From: Saprospiraceae bacterium UBA7328
Lineage (GTDB): Bacteria; Bacteroidota; Bacteroidia; Chitinophagales; Saprospiraceae
Direction: 5' to 3'
Assembly: GCA_002471345.1 (NCBI GenBank)
Contig: DKPS01000051.1
Span: 77,477-141,476, forward strand
Length of the DNA stretch: 64,000 bases
Part shown: positions 54,176-63,821 of the stretch, piece by piece
Numbering within the stretch: the stretch's first letter is position 1
How the letters are laid out: each line of letters opens with the position of its first letter
Translations under genes and position numbers: made by a program
The notes under the pieces: model-generated
The model's input: the letters and a program-made list of their open reading frames with translations, nothing else
The model's database searches: none
Told to the model about the DNA's origin: nothing

Positions 54176-55111
54176 ATGATTAAAAAAATACTGTTTACTT
54201 CTCTCATTATTTTACAATTCCAACTACTTAGTTCTCAAAATGAATGTATAACTGTGAACTCATCCATATGGGATGTTACTTGGCAGTCGTGTCAGGCAAA
54301 GCCAAACCCTAATGCCTCTAGAGGTAATACTCATTGGATTTTGTATGATCTAGGAAAAATTTATGACCTATCATCTACTTGGGTTTGGAATGTAAATAAA
54401 TCTTCTGAACTGAATTCGGGGTTCAAAAATGTAATTGTTGAATATTCATTAGATCAATCCAATTGGATTACCCTTGGAACATATGAATTTGAAAAAGCTC
54501 CAGGCACCAGTTTTTACAAAGGGTTTAAAGGCCCTGATTTTGATAAAAGAAAAGCACGATATATACTTTTAACCGCCATTGACAATTGGGGTGCAGCAAG
54601 CTGCTATGGACTTACAGAAGTAAGATTTAATACTACTGAACCTGATGAAATTCCTGAACCCAACTCTCAAATTCCACCAACATTGTATGCTTTAGCGATC
54701 AATACAGATGGGAATGGACAAGCTGAGTCAAACTCTATTAAGACCTTGTATTTGAAAGATGAATCAGTCACTTTGATGGCAACTGGGAATAGTGGATATG
54801 AGTTTGCAATGTGGACTGGAGATATTGTAAGCACCCAAAATCCATTGAACATTACTATTACTAAGCATATGCAAATCAAGGCTATTTTTACTCAGGAGGC
54901 ACTTTTAAATTGTCAAGATGAAGAACTAAACCCATCAGGAAATATTGCAAGTAGCGATTATGTTGCAAATTCTACTATTACTTCTTCTGGTACTGTTGCA
55001 AATGGTAGCAATATTCTCTTTCAAGCAGGGAACTCAATTGAACTATTGAATGGATTTCATGTAGAATCAGGAGGTATTTTTAGTGCAAGGATTAAAGGAT
55101 GTTTGGATTGA
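54176..55111 (+). CDS. Secreted protein: discoidin-like domain plus repeat-type C-terminus
   Basis: The 311-residue protein has a signal peptide (1-20) and a discoidin-like domain (about 25-160) very similar to the preceding protein (SSIWDVTWQSCQAKPNPN against SLWENTWESCEMTQSPN). A domain of the bacterial-repeat type follows (about 170-240: ALAINTDGNGQAESN ... SGYEFAMWTGD). The end is a short beta-stack segment (IELLNGFHVESGGIFSARI) found at the C-terminus of many Bacteroidota surface proteins. It lacks the classic T9SS CTD of its neighbour. It converges with prfC, leaving 6 bp. Confidence 0.8.
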   Translation: MIKKILFTSLIILQFQLLSSQNECITVNSSIWDVTWQSCQAKPNPNASRGNTHWILYDLGKIYDLSSTWVWNVNKSSELNSGFKNVIVEYSLDQSNWITLGTYEFEKAPGTSFYKGFKGPDFDKRKARYILLTAIDNWGAASCYGLTEVRFNTTEPDEIPEPNSQIPPTLYALAINTDGNGQAESNSIKTLYLKDESVTLMATGNSGYEFAMWTGDIVSTQNPLNITITKHMQIKAIFTQEALLNCQDEELNPSGNIASSDYVANSTITSSGTVANGSNILFQAGNSIELLNGFHVESGGIFSARIKGCLD

Positions 55112-55117
55112 CTAAAT

Positions 55118-56698
55118 TTAGAACTCTGAGGTAAAGAAAAATTGTACCTCGGGATGATTTTCCTGAACAGTCTTGAGAATCCAGGCAGAATCAGCTAAGA
55201 ACACCAATTTGCCGTCCTTATCTTTAGCTAGATTATTTTTTCTTCTTGATGTAAAATCTTTAAGTACCGCGCTGTCATCACAATGCACCCACGCCGCTTT
55301 ATGAATATTTATGGGCTCATAACTACAAGATGCACCATACTCATGCTCAAGTCTATACTGAATAACATCAAACTGCAATGCACCGACTGTACCTATAATC
55401 TTTCTGGATGTATCTTCCTTTACAAAGAGTTGTGCAACGCCTTCATCCATAAGTTGAATTATTCCCTTATTCAGCTGTTTAGACTTGAGAGGGTTAGCAT
55501 TGTCAATATATCTAAATTGTTCTGGGGAGAAACTTGGGATACCCACGAAATGGAGCTTTTCTCCTTCAGTAAGTGCATCACCTATCTTAAAGTTACCCGA
55601 ATCATACAGCCCTACAATATCTCCTGGAAAAGCTTCCTCTACGACAGATTTTTTTTCAGCCATAAATGATGTAGGATTTGAAAATTTGATTTTCCTTTCT
55701 AGTCTTACATGCTGATAATTCGTATTCCTTTCGAAAGTTCCTGAGCATATCCTTAAAAATGCAATTCTGTCTCTATGTTTAGGATCAATGTTAGCATGGA
55801 TTTTAAATACAAAACCAGAAAACTTGTCTTCTATGGGTTCAATTATTCTTTCTTCAGTTTGTCGGGGCAATGGATTAGGAGCAATGTGGACGAAACAATC
55901 CAACAGTTCTTTTACTCCAAAATTATTCACAGCACTACCAAAAAAAACAGGGGACAAATCGCCTCTTAAGTAAGCATCAACGTCTAGATCGGGATAAACC
56001 TCGTTTATAGTGTGGGTCTCTTCACGTAATTCGTCTGCTGCGGCCTTACCTATTTTCTCATCGAGGATGTCAGTATTAAGATCATCTATGACAATCGTAT
56101 CTTCTTCATTTTGCTTACCATGAGCACTGAATAACTTTAATTTCTTTTCATACAAACTATAAACTCCTTGAAATCGCTGTCCCATTCCTACTGGCCAACT
56201 TTGAGGAGTTACAGTAAGTCCTAATTTTGTTTCTAATTCGTCCAAAAGATCAAACCCATCCTTTCCTTCTCTATCCATTTTATTAATGAATACCATGATG
56301 GGAGTCTTTCTCATTCTGCAAACTTCCACGAGTTTCTCAGTTTGAGTTTCTACACCTTTAGCTACATCTATCACGACTATGACACTGTCTACAGCGGTAA
56401 GTGTCCTAAAAGTGTCTTCTGCAAAATCTTTGTGTCCAGGGGTATCTAGTATATTGATTTTCTTCCCGGCATATTCAAATGCCATCACGGAAGTGGCTAC
56501 TGAGATTCCTCTTTGTCGTTCAATATCCATAAAGTCAGAAGTAGCATGCTTCTTTATCTTATTGGACTTCACAGCACCTGCAGTCTGAATGGCACCTCCA
56601 AAGAGTAATAGCTTCTCTGTCAGTGTTGTCTTACCAGCATCTGGGTGACTTACAATTCCAAAGGTTTTTCTCTTTTTTATTTCGTCAATTAGGGCCAT
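55118..56698 (-). CDS. prfC: Peptide chain release factor 3
   Basis: The 526-residue GTPase has G1 SHPDAGKTTLTEKL, G3 DTPGH and G4 NKMD, with a translation-factor domain 2 and the RF3 C-terminal domain. It recycles RF1/RF2 from the ribosome after peptide release. The length and motif order are typical. It is monocistronic. Confidence 0.97.
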   Translation of the reverse strand: MALIDEIKKRKTFGIVSHPDAGKTTLTEKLLLFGGAIQTAGAVKSNKIKKHATSDFMDIERQRGISVATSVMAFEYAGKKINILDTPGHKDFAEDTFRTLTAVDSVIVVIDVAKGVETQTEKLVEVCRMRKTPIMVFINKMDREGKDGFDLLDELETKLGLTVTPQSWPVGMGQRFQGVYSLYEKKLKLFSAHGKQNEEDTIVIDDLNTDILDEKIGKAAADELREETHTINEVYPDLDVDAYLRGDLSPVFFGSAVNNFGVKELLDCFVHIAPNPLPRQTEERIIEPIEDKFSGFVFKIHANIDPKHRDRIAFLRICSGTFERNTNYQHVRLERKIKFSNPTSFMAEKKSVVEEAFPGDIVGLYDSGNFKIGDALTEGEKLHFVGIPSFSPEQFRYIDNANPLKSKQLNKGIIQLMDEGVAQLFVKEDTSRKIIGTVGALQFDVIQYRLEHEYGASCSYEPINIHKAAWVHCDDSAVLKDFTSRRKNNLAKDKDGKLVFLADSAWILKTVQENHPEVQFFFTSEF

Positions 56699-56885
56699 GT
56701 GGTTGTTTCCAAATTTGAGTTGGCAAAAGTATGTTTTTTAGAAGAGAGTTTGTTGGTGGTTAATATTTGATGTCCGTTAAAGAATAATGAGATATATCTA
56801 GATGAATGGCATAGAAAAGGAATGATTTTGGATGTATATGATAAGTAGATAATAACTTAGTCTTATTGATTGATAACAGGAAACT

Positions 56886-58736
56886 ATGGTTGAGATTGGG
56901 AGTATAGTAATTTTAGGAATATTAGCACAATGGGTGGCTTGGAGATTAAAAGTGCCAGCTATACTACCATTAATCATTACTGGATTAATCGTGGGCCCTC
57001 TTTCTACCCTATGGACAGGAGGACAGAAATTAATAGAACCCATTTGGAATGCTAGTAGTAACACTGGATTATTTCCAGGAGAGACATTATTTCATTTTGT
57101 AGAATTAGGTATAGGCATTATTCTTTTTGAAGGAGGGATGACACTGAAGAGAGATGAAATTAAAGGTGTAGGTGATACTATAATAAGGCTCATTACTGGA
57201 GGGGCACTCATCACTTTCATAGGCGGTGCATTGGTGGCACATTTTCTAATAGGACTGAATTGGGACATCGCATTTCTATTTGCTGGATTGATCATTGTCA
57301 CAGGCCCAACGGTGATTGCACCTATTTTGAGAAATGTTCCATTAAATAAAAATGTATCTACTGTACTGAAGTGGGAAGGAATTTTAATTGATCCTATTGG
57401 AGCATTAGTTGCAGTTCTGGTATATGAATTTATTATTTCAGCTGATGGTGGATTGCATTTCACGTCAGAGGCTATTCAGCATTTTTTAGTCTTGGTTTGT
57501 GTTGGACTTGCTCTCGGAGTTGGGTCAGCATATCTGATGAGATTTCTATTGAAGAGAAATTCTATTCCGCATTATCTATTGACTATTTTTTCTTTGGCTT
57601 ATGTATTGGCGGTATTTGTAGGATCAAATTTGCTCACACCTGATTCTGGATTATTAACTGTGGTAGTATGTGGGATGGTACTTGGCAATGTAGATGTGCC
57701 GTATATCAAGGAAATTACCTATTTCAAGGAGTCACTAAGTATTCTTTTGATATCAATACTTTTTATTCTTATAGCTGCTAATGTGAATATAGCCGATTTG
57801 ATGTTGCTCAATGATTGGAAGATAATTACTTCATTTTTTGTAATAATATTAATCATCAGGCCATTAGGGGTTTTTTGGAGTACAAAAAACTCTTCTTTGA
57901 CTCAAAAGGAAAAAACATTCATCAGTTGGATGGGACCACGAGGTATTGTAGCTGCGGGTATTGCATCTCTATTGGGATCTAAATTGACGAAACTTGATAT
58001 TCCTGGAGCAGAGTATATCACGCCTTTAGTTTTCATGGTGGTACTGGGTACAGTTATTCTCAATGCTACCACGGCTAGGATTTTAGCAAAGATGCTTGGT
58101 ATTCTTCTAGAAAAAAGCAATGGCATTCTTATCCTGGGTGCAACAAAAGCATCAAGAATTATTGCAAAATATATAGATCAGAATGATCAAAATGTCGTAC
58201 TAGTAGATAGTAATTCTGGCAATGTAAATAGAGCAAAGGGCGAAGGCCTGCAAGCTATTCAAGCCAATATTTACAGTGAAAGTTTAGCAGATGATATTTC
58301 ACTTAATGATGTCGGATATCTTCTTGCGCTGACTAGTAGTAATGATGTGAATAAACATGCAAGCAGTAAACTGCACGAATATTTAGGAGAAGAGGGCAAT
58401 TATATTATACCATCTAGTGATGAATCTGAGTCCAACGGTCATCATGGACAAAACCTTTTTTCTAATAAGGTGGATTACATCACATTATCTGAAATAGCCA
58501 GAGATTATCCTACCATTCATGAATTGACCCCAGTATCAAAGGATAGCTTTTATCTTACTTTAAATGGTATTGATGACAATATAAAATCGGTGCCATTATT
58601 TGTAAAAAGCAAAGAGGGCGAGTTAGAAATTTTAGACGGAAGTCGAAAGAATCTGAAATATTCTGATGGGGATGTTTTGGTATATATGGGCAAGGAAGTA
58701 ATAGAAATAAAAGAAAAGATGGCAGAAGACGTGTAG
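56886..58736 (+). CDS. CPA1-type sodium/proton antiporter with TrkA-N domain
   Basis: The 616-residue protein has about 12 membrane helices (1-390), including LFEGGMTLKRDEI and the helix with VTGPTVIAPILRNVPL typical of NhaP-like CPA1 exchangers. A cytoplasmic Rossmann domain (about 405-530, starting GILILGATKASRIIAKYI) is a TrkA-N type nucleotide-binding regulator, and a TrkA-C-like part follows. It exchanges Na+ or K+ for H+ across the inner membrane. The fused regulatory domain suggests gating by NAD(H) or another nucleotide, but this is inference. Confidence 0.9.
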   Translation: MVEIGSIVILGILAQWVAWRLKVPAILPLIITGLIVGPLSTLWTGGQKLIEPIWNASSNTGLFPGETLFHFVELGIGIILFEGGMTLKRDEIKGVGDTIIRLITGGALITFIGGALVAHFLIGLNWDIAFLFAGLIIVTGPTVIAPILRNVPLNKNVSTVLKWEGILIDPIGALVAVLVYEFIISADGGLHFTSEAIQHFLVLVCVGLALGVGSAYLMRFLLKRNSIPHYLLTIFSLAYVLAVFVGSNLLTPDSGLLTVVVCGMVLGNVDVPYIKEITYFKESLSILLISILFILIAANVNIADLMLLNDWKIITSFFVIILIIRPLGVFWSTKNSSLTQKEKTFISWMGPRGIVAAGIASLLGSKLTKLDIPGAEYITPLVFMVVLGTVILNATTARILAKMLGILLEKSNGILILGATKASRIIAKYIDQNDQNVVLVDSNSGNVNRAKGEGLQAIQANIYSESLADDISLNDVGYLLALTSSNDVNKHASSKLHEYLGEEGNYIIPSSDESESNGHHGQNLFSNKVDYITLSEIARDYPTIHELTPVSKDSFYLTLNGIDDNIKSVPLFVKSKEGELEILDGSRKNLKYSDGDVLVYMGKEVIEIKEKMAEDV

Positions 58737-58761
58737 CACATCTCCTGCCTATACTGGAGTA

Positions 58762-59403
58762 TTATTTCCAATTTTTATTACTAATGTCTTTAGCGAAATC
58801 TGTGATAGTATGAGAGAGATTATTCAGCTCATCTTCTACTTGTTTTGCTATATTATTGACATTAATAGGCTCTCCTTTCATAGAAAGCTTTTCTGATGAT
58901 GTTTTTGCCCTAGGTACAATGATCCAGAATAAGATATAAGCTAATATTCCTACTCCACCTATGAAGAGTACTGCAAATATCAATCTGAATATTAATGGGT
59001 CTGAGACTCCAAAATAGGCGGCCATTCCAGAACATACACCGCCAATAACTTTATCGTCAGTGTCTCTGTACAACCTTTTACCTGTTGTGAATTTTGATTT
59101 AGTCTTAGTATGAGTACTGTCGTCCTCATCATCTATAGTATCAGATGCCCCAAACTCTTGTGGTGTACCCATAATCTGAATTACTCCTTCCACATCTCTC
59201 ATACTCACAATGGGCTGTCCTTTAGCATGCTCATTAAAAAGCTCTGCTATCCGTGCTTCAATATCTCCTACTATTTCTTCACATCCTTCAGATTTCCTGA
59301 AGTGTTTCTGAATGGTATCCAGATATTTGTTCAACTTTTTATACGCATCGTCATCAATGACGAATGGGTATCCTCCTAAATTTATGTTGAATATTTTGTT
59401 CAT
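58762..59403 (-). CDS. PspC domain membrane protein
   Basis: The 213-residue protein begins with a conserved helical segment (INLGGYPFVIDDDAYKKL ... VGDIEARIAELF) and then has a PspC domain (about 105-170: KRLYRDTDDKVIGGVCSGMAAYFGVSDPLIFR in parts) with membrane helices. PspC-type proteins act in envelope-stress response. It overlaps the PadR gene by ATGA, forming a two-gene unit typical of Bacteroidota, where PadR probably represses the pair. Confidence 0.9.
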   Translation of the reverse strand: MNKIFNINLGGYPFVIDDDAYKKLNKYLDTIQKHFRKSEGCEEIVGDIEARIAELFNEHAKGQPIVSMRDVEGVIQIMGTPQEFGASDTIDDEDDSTHTKTKSKFTTGKRLYRDTDDKVIGGVCSGMAAYFGVSDPLIFRLIFAVLFIGGVGILAYILFWIIVPRAKTSSEKLSMKGEPINVNNIAKQVEDELNNLSHTITDFAKDISNKNWK

Positions 59404-59738
59404 GATTTCGAGAGTTTTTTAGTTGATTGGGCAACTGCGTGATTCAGCTCTTCCCATGTTGTATTTAATTCTGCCAAAAATCCTTTTCCATCATCCGTAA
59501 GCGAATAGTACTTACGAGGAGGGCCGGATTTTGATTCTTTCCAACTGTATCCTAGTAGATTGGCATTTTTAAGCCTAGTGAGTAAAGGGTAAAGTGTACC
59601 TTCCACTACAATGAGTTTGTACTCTTTGAGTGTTTTTATAATATCAGAAGGATAAGCCTCCTTTTCTGCGATTATAGAAAGGACACATAGTTCTAGTACG
59701 CCTTTTCTCATTTGCGCTTTTGTGTTTTCTATTTTCAT
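59400..59738 (-). CDS. PadR family transcriptional regulator
   Basis: The 112-residue protein is a complete PadR winged helix: RKGVLELCVLSIIAEKEAYPSDIIKTLKEY, then VEGTLYPLLTRLKNANLLGY and a C-terminal dimerisation helix. It is encoded just upstream of, and overlapping, PspC. The promoter region carries a self-complementary 10-mer, so it is likely an autorepressor of the pair. Confidence 0.93.
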   Translation of the reverse strand: MKIENTKAQMRKGVLELCVLSIIAEKEAYPSDIIKTLKEYKLIVVEGTLYPLLTRLKNANLLGYSWKESKSGPPRKYYSLTDDGKGFLAELNTTWEELNHAVAQSTKKLSKS

Positions 59739-60066
59739 GTTTAAGTATTTATGGTCTTTTTTTGTCTAATGAGATCATGCTTTGACATCTTCTTTAGTTT
59801 ATTCAAAAACCTTTTTCATAATGCGTTATGATACAAATATAAAGCAAAATTATAGTACTATGCAATGCAAGGTATATGGTTTTGTGGGAATACTATATGA
59901 AATGATGATTTTTGTCGACGAATGGATTACTGAACTTGATTGAAAAGAAATATTGGAGACCCATATACCTGGTTAGAAGCACGGATTGTAATAGATTTAA
60001 TGGCTATACAGATTCTATTCCTATGAAAATTCAAATCTGTGTCTTCGGTGTAGTCCCTTTAAAGCA
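59739..60066. other. Intergenic region between PadR and VapC genes
   Basis: The left half holds the PadR-PspC promoter (separate entry). In 59867-60066 I see no convincing gene, repeat or hairpin. A plus-strand frame at 59912-60115 runs into the toxin gene antisense and has no gene-like features. Confidence 0.5.
59834..59866 (-). promoter_or_regulatory. Promoter and candidate PadR operator
   Basis: On the minus strand TATATTTG (59841-59834) fits the TAnnTTTG consensus exactly, with an ATTG -33-like element (59866-59863) 21 bp upstream. A second exact TAATTTTG is at 59852-59845. Between them lies the self-complementary ATAGTACTAT (59852-59861), the likely PadR site. The transcript would start about 100 bp before the PadR gene. 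Confidence 0.6.
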
Positions 60067-60459
60067 CTATGATCTCCAATCTTTCACAATGAGACTGGAA
60101 ATTCTCCTAAAATGAGAAACATTTCCTGTAAGTAAGGTGCAATCATTAGACAATGCTGTTGCAGCGATTAATAGATCTGCATCTGGAATGATACTACCCG
60201 ATCGTCGAAGGCCACTTTTTATTCTGCCAAATAAATCCATAATCTTCAGATCATTTTCTATTACGAATAAGTTATCTATAAAAGCTGTCACAAGGGATAT
60301 ATTATATTCTACCTTTTTTGAATTGTACGCACCATACAACAATTCACCATATGTCATAAAGGCGATTGCCCTGATTTCGTCCATATCACCCAAAACTCTA
60401 GTGAGATCTTCGTTACCTCTAAGAATTTCTATACATACATCAGTATCTAATATAATCAT
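60067..60459 (-). CDS. VapC-type PIN-domain toxin
   Basis: The 130-residue protein is a full PIN domain: Asp5 in LDTDVCIEILRG, Glu in TYGELLYGA (about 39) and Asp in PDADLLIAATAL (about 94). The usual last acid, in LLTxD, is Asn here (LLTGNVSHF), which is common in active VapC proteins. It should cut RNA, often tRNA, when its antitoxin is lost. It overlaps the antitoxin gene by ATGA. Confidence 0.93.
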   Translation of the reverse strand: MIILDTDVCIEILRGNEDLTRVLGDMDEIRAIAFMTYGELLYGAYNSKKVEYNISLVTAFIDNLFVIENDLKIMDLFGRIKSGLRRSGSIIPDADLLIAATALSNDCTLLTGNVSHFRRISSLIVKDWRS

Positions 60460-60728
60460 AGGACTACATCACTTCCTACTGTACGACTTTCATAGATGTC
60501 TGCTATTATATCTTTTGTTGATCTATCATCATTCCATTTTCCAACAAATTTACTGAGAGCTGACATTTGTTTTTTTGCTATTTCAGCCTGCCTTTCTTTG
60601 GTTATTTCTAGAAGTGAGCTTTCTAGCAATATGAGTATTTCGCTATTGAGACTTCGCCTATTTATTTCAGCTTTTTTCTTTATGCTATTTATTACCTCTT
60701 CTGGAATATTTCTGATAGTAAGGTTCAC
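60456..60728 (-). CDS. FitA/VapB-type ribbon-helix-helix antitoxin
   Basis: The 90-residue protein starts at GTG. The first 45 residues form an Arc-type ribbon-helix-helix (LTIRNIPEEVINSIKKKAEIN, RSLNSEILILLESSL). The C-terminal tail (about 55-90) should bind the PIN toxin. It binds its own promoter, probably within the AT-rich region just upstream. It forms a complete pair with the toxin encoded downstream. Confidence 0.9.
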   Translation of the reverse strand: MNLTIRNIPEEVINSIKKKAEINRRSLNSEILILLESSLLEITKERQAEIAKKQMSALSKFVGKWNDDRSTKDIIADIYESRTVGSDVVL

Positions 60729-60766
60729 AATAGTTATATAAATATTGGGATCAAAAAATATCTGAA

Positions 60767-60946
60767 ATGAAAGATTGGTATGTCACAAATGAGCTTTTAA
60801 CCAAGGATTGTTGTGGATTAAAGGATTCCACTAATTATCTTTTTTATTATTCAATATTCTCTACGTCTGTGTTATTCTTGCAAATCCATGATTTAGATAC
60901 ACACAAAGACTACAAACATTTTAATAAGAGTATGTTCAACAAATAG
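60767..60946 (+). CDS. Possible small protein of 59 aa in the toxin-antitoxin upstream region
   Basis: An ATG-started frame encodes MKDWYVTNELLTKD followed by a Cys pair, an aromatic stretch (NYLFYYSIFSTSVLFLQI) and a Lys/His-rich end. It is divergent from the antitoxin gene with 38 bp between them. No family is recognised. The remaining part of this 338-bp gap shows no other feature. It may be a chance frame in AT-rich DNA or the remnant of a larger gene. Confidence 0.25.
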   Translation: MKDWYVTNELLTKDCCGLKDSTNYLFYYSIFSTSVLFLQIHDLDTHKDYKHFNKSMFNK

Positions 60947-61066
60947 GAATGCCACGAAAATGATTTTTTTCCACTTGCAGCCAATTATTGACTTTTTAAA
61001 CACGCTCTAATCTATATCTTTGATTCTCGGTTTTAAATACGGCTTCATTTTCTAAAAAATATCCCA

Positions 61067-63322
61067 TTGAAATTTTCCTTTATATTCTTCAGCACAATAT
61101 TTACCTTCATTTTTTCATCAGGATATAGTCAAATTAATCTTCCCGGTACTGACTTAAATGTCTTTCGTGCCGAAAGCCCAATACAAGTAGATGGAATCTT
61201 AGATGAAGAAATTTGGATGAAGGCCGACGTGGGCAACCAATTTTTCCAAAACTTCCCAAACGACACAGCCTCAGCAAAAAATGATACAGAAATCAGATTA
61301 TTATATGACGATGAAAACCTTTATGTATCCATTAAATGTATGTCACAAGGACGTGATTTAATTACTCCATCTCTCAGACGTGACTTCGACTTTCTAGGCA
61401 ATGACAATATCACAATCCTTTTTGATACTTATAATGATGGCACTAATGCTATAGTTTTTGGTATGACTGCCCATGGTGTCACTCGTGAAGCAGTAGTGAG
61501 TAATGCAGGTCAATCTCCTTTTGATTTTGATGAATCTTGGGATAATAAGTGGACAGGAACGTCTAAAATATATGATGATCATTGGATCTCAGAGATGAGC
61601 ATCCCATTCAAGACTCTACGATATACTAAAGGAAGTAAAAAGTGGAGAATGAATGCATATAGATATGATACTCAGACTAATGAAATATCGTGCTGGATAG
61701 GAGTTCCTCGCAACAGATTTGTTATGGATATCGGATACATGGGGGACATGATATGGGAAAAGCCATTAGAAAAAACAGGTAGAAATGTCTCATTAATACC
61801 TTATTCAGCTTTGAATGTAAATAGAGACTTTGAGGATGAGGGACAGATTGGGACACAGACTAAGATGACCATTGGCGGAGATGCCAAAATTGGTATAAGC
61901 TCAGGGCTCAATTTAGATTTAACAATTAATCCTGATTTTTCTCAAGTAGAAGTAGACCAGCAGGTTACCAATCTAGATCGATTTGAAATTTTCTTTCCAG
62001 AAAAGAGGCAATTCTTTTTGGAGAATGCGGATTTGTTTGCAGGATTTGGAGTAAGCAGGGTGAATCCTTTCTTTTCCAGAAGGATAGGAGTAACCGTTGA
62101 TCCTAAAACAGGTCAAAATATCCAAAATAAAATTCATTTTGGAGCAAGGCTTAGTGGAAAATTGAATGATAAGTTGAGGCTTGGATTATTGAATATGCAT
62201 ACTGCTAGTCAAGAAGAAGGCACTATTCCAGGGTTCAATTTTTCAGTAGGAACAGTAGAACAGAAAATATCAAAAAGTAGTAGACTCGCCGCCATGTTTG
62301 TGAATAAACAGGCAACTAATAAAACTACGGCTGAATCTGCAGGTGCTAACGTATATAATAGAGTGATGGGTCTAGAATATAGACTCAATACCCCAGATAA
62401 TCTTTGGATAGGTAAAGCTTCCTTGATGAAGTCATTTACTCCGGGCATTGAGAAAGACGATGTGTCTCACTTCGTGCAGGTGATAAGAAATGAAAGAAAA
62501 TTCAGGCTAGAATGGGCGCAGTTATATATTGGAAATGGGTTTAATACCGAAACAGGATTTACTCCTAGAAAAGACTTCTTCATGTTCAGCCCAGAGGCAT
62601 CTGTTAATTTCTTTCCCAATTCACCTGACTTGAGTCAAGTGACACTAGGCTTTGATAGCAGAATGTTTTTTAATCTGGGAGGTGATGGAAATACGATTCT
62701 GGATAAAGGAGAAATACAAGAGATTCATTTTGAGCCTTCTGTTAACTTTACTTTCTCCAATTTTGCAATGATCAATGCAGAGTTTAATGTTTTCAATATC
62801 AAGTTGGAAAATGACTTTGACCCTACTCGTATTCAAAATGATGGAGTGGTACTTCCTGCAGGTTCAGAGCATACCTATTTTACAGCCGGATTAGCTTTCA
62901 GCTCTGATAGGAGAAAACCACTTAGTTATAACTTATCAGCTGGAGGAGGAAGTTTTTACAATGGGTCCATATTTAATGCTGATGGAGAAGTAACCTTGAG
63001 ATATCAGCCATACGGCTTTGTCAGCTTAGCTTATTCCTATTTTCGTATCGCTCTGGATGCACCTTTTGAAGTGTCTAATCTTTGGCTTATAGGACCAAGA
63101 ATAGATTTGACCTTTTCTAAAGAATTGTTTCTTACAGCATTTGTACAGTACAATAACCAATTGGACAATGTGAATATCAATACTAGATTGCAATGGAGAT
63201 TTGCACCTGTTTCAGATTTCTTCTTGGTTTATACTGATAATTATTCCACGGACCCATTCGATACATTTACCAGTAGAAATAGAGCTTTGGTAGCAAAAGT
63301 TACTTACTGGCTAAATCCATGA
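61067..63322 (+). CDS. Exported protein with CBM9-like domain and DUF5916-type barrel
   Basis: The start is TTG 61067, because the signal peptide begins at once and no ATG lies nearby. The 751-residue protein has a CBM9-like domain at about 35-225 (IQVDGILDEEIWMKAD ... RLLYDDENLYVSIKC), followed by a long DUF5916-type part (NPDFSQVEVDQQVTNLDRFEIFFPEKRQFFLEN in pieces) that looks like an outer-membrane beta barrel. Such proteins are common in Bacteroidota, sometimes near peptidases, but the function is unknown. Confidence 0.85.
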   Translation: MKFSFIFFSTIFTFIFSSGYSQINLPGTDLNVFRAESPIQVDGILDEEIWMKADVGNQFFQNFPNDTASAKNDTEIRLLYDDENLYVSIKCMSQGRDLITPSLRRDFDFLGNDNITILFDTYNDGTNAIVFGMTAHGVTREAVVSNAGQSPFDFDESWDNKWTGTSKIYDDHWISEMSIPFKTLRYTKGSKKWRMNAYRYDTQTNEISCWIGVPRNRFVMDIGYMGDMIWEKPLEKTGRNVSLIPYSALNVNRDFEDEGQIGTQTKMTIGGDAKIGISSGLNLDLTINPDFSQVEVDQQVTNLDRFEIFFPEKRQFFLENADLFAGFGVSRVNPFFSRRIGVTVDPKTGQNIQNKIHFGARLSGKLNDKLRLGLLNMHTASQEEGTIPGFNFSVGTVEQKISKSSRLAAMFVNKQATNKTTAESAGANVYNRVMGLEYRLNTPDNLWIGKASLMKSFTPGIEKDDVSHFVQVIRNERKFRLEWAQLYIGNGFNTETGFTPRKDFFMFSPEASVNFFPNSPDLSQVTLGFDSRMFFNLGGDGNTILDKGEIQEIHFEPSVNFTFSNFAMINAEFNVFNIKLENDFDPTRIQNDGVVLPAGSEHTYFTAGLAFSSDRRKPLSYNLSAGGGSFYNGSIFNADGEVTLRYQPYGFVSLAYSYFRIALDAPFEVSNLWLIGPRIDLTFSKELFLTAFVQYNNQLDNVNINTRLQWRFAPVSDFFLVYTDNYSTDPFDTFTSRNRALVAKVTYWLNP

Positions 63323-63330
63323 TGACAAGA

Positions 63331-63654
63331 TTACTTTTTAAATTTCTTTTCCTTTACCTCTTTAGCATAGTGGGCCCATACTGTCTGTATAAATGTAAGG
63401 ATCATACCTAGACCAAGTAAGATGTAAAAGATCGTGAATAGTTTTCCAGCATCGGTCTGAGGAGAGAAATCACCATAACCTATTGTAGTCAGTGTTATAA
63501 CTGAAAAATAGAGAGAGTCGATCCATGACCATCCTTCTAATATATGATAGGTCAGTGTTCCTATACTTAAAATGATTGCTGATGTGATAAGGAGACTTCT
63601 ATACTCTTCATCTTTTAGAAAAGTTACGATTGATTTAAAGAAGATCATAGTCAT
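63331..63654 (-). CDS. Two-helix potassium channel protein
   Basis: The 107-residue protein is a KcsA-type minimal channel: an outer helix (about 18-38), the pore loop with the selectivity filter TTIGYGDFSP (about 57-66) and an inner helix (about 72-95) with a Lys-rich cytoplasmic end. It should form a tetrameric K+ channel in the inner membrane. No regulatory RCK domain is present. It converges with the CBM9-like gene (8 bp apart). Confidence 0.9.
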   Translation of the reverse strand: MTMIFFKSIVTFLKDEEYRSLLITSAIILSIGTLTYHILEGWSWIDSLYFSVITLTTIGYGDFSPQTDAGKLFTIFYILLGLGMILTFIQTVWAHYAKEVKEKKFKK

Positions 63655-63821
63655 TATATTCTAAGAAGTGAATTAATAACTATGTCTTCTGATGAAGATA
63701 ACGGCTTGGTTCTCAAGAATTTGTAAAATTTGAAATGCATAGCCAAAGTTACGTATTAATAATTTTGCTCAAAAATTGAGGATTAATGTGTTGTCTGCAG
63801 TCGATGAGATACGTTTTTAAA

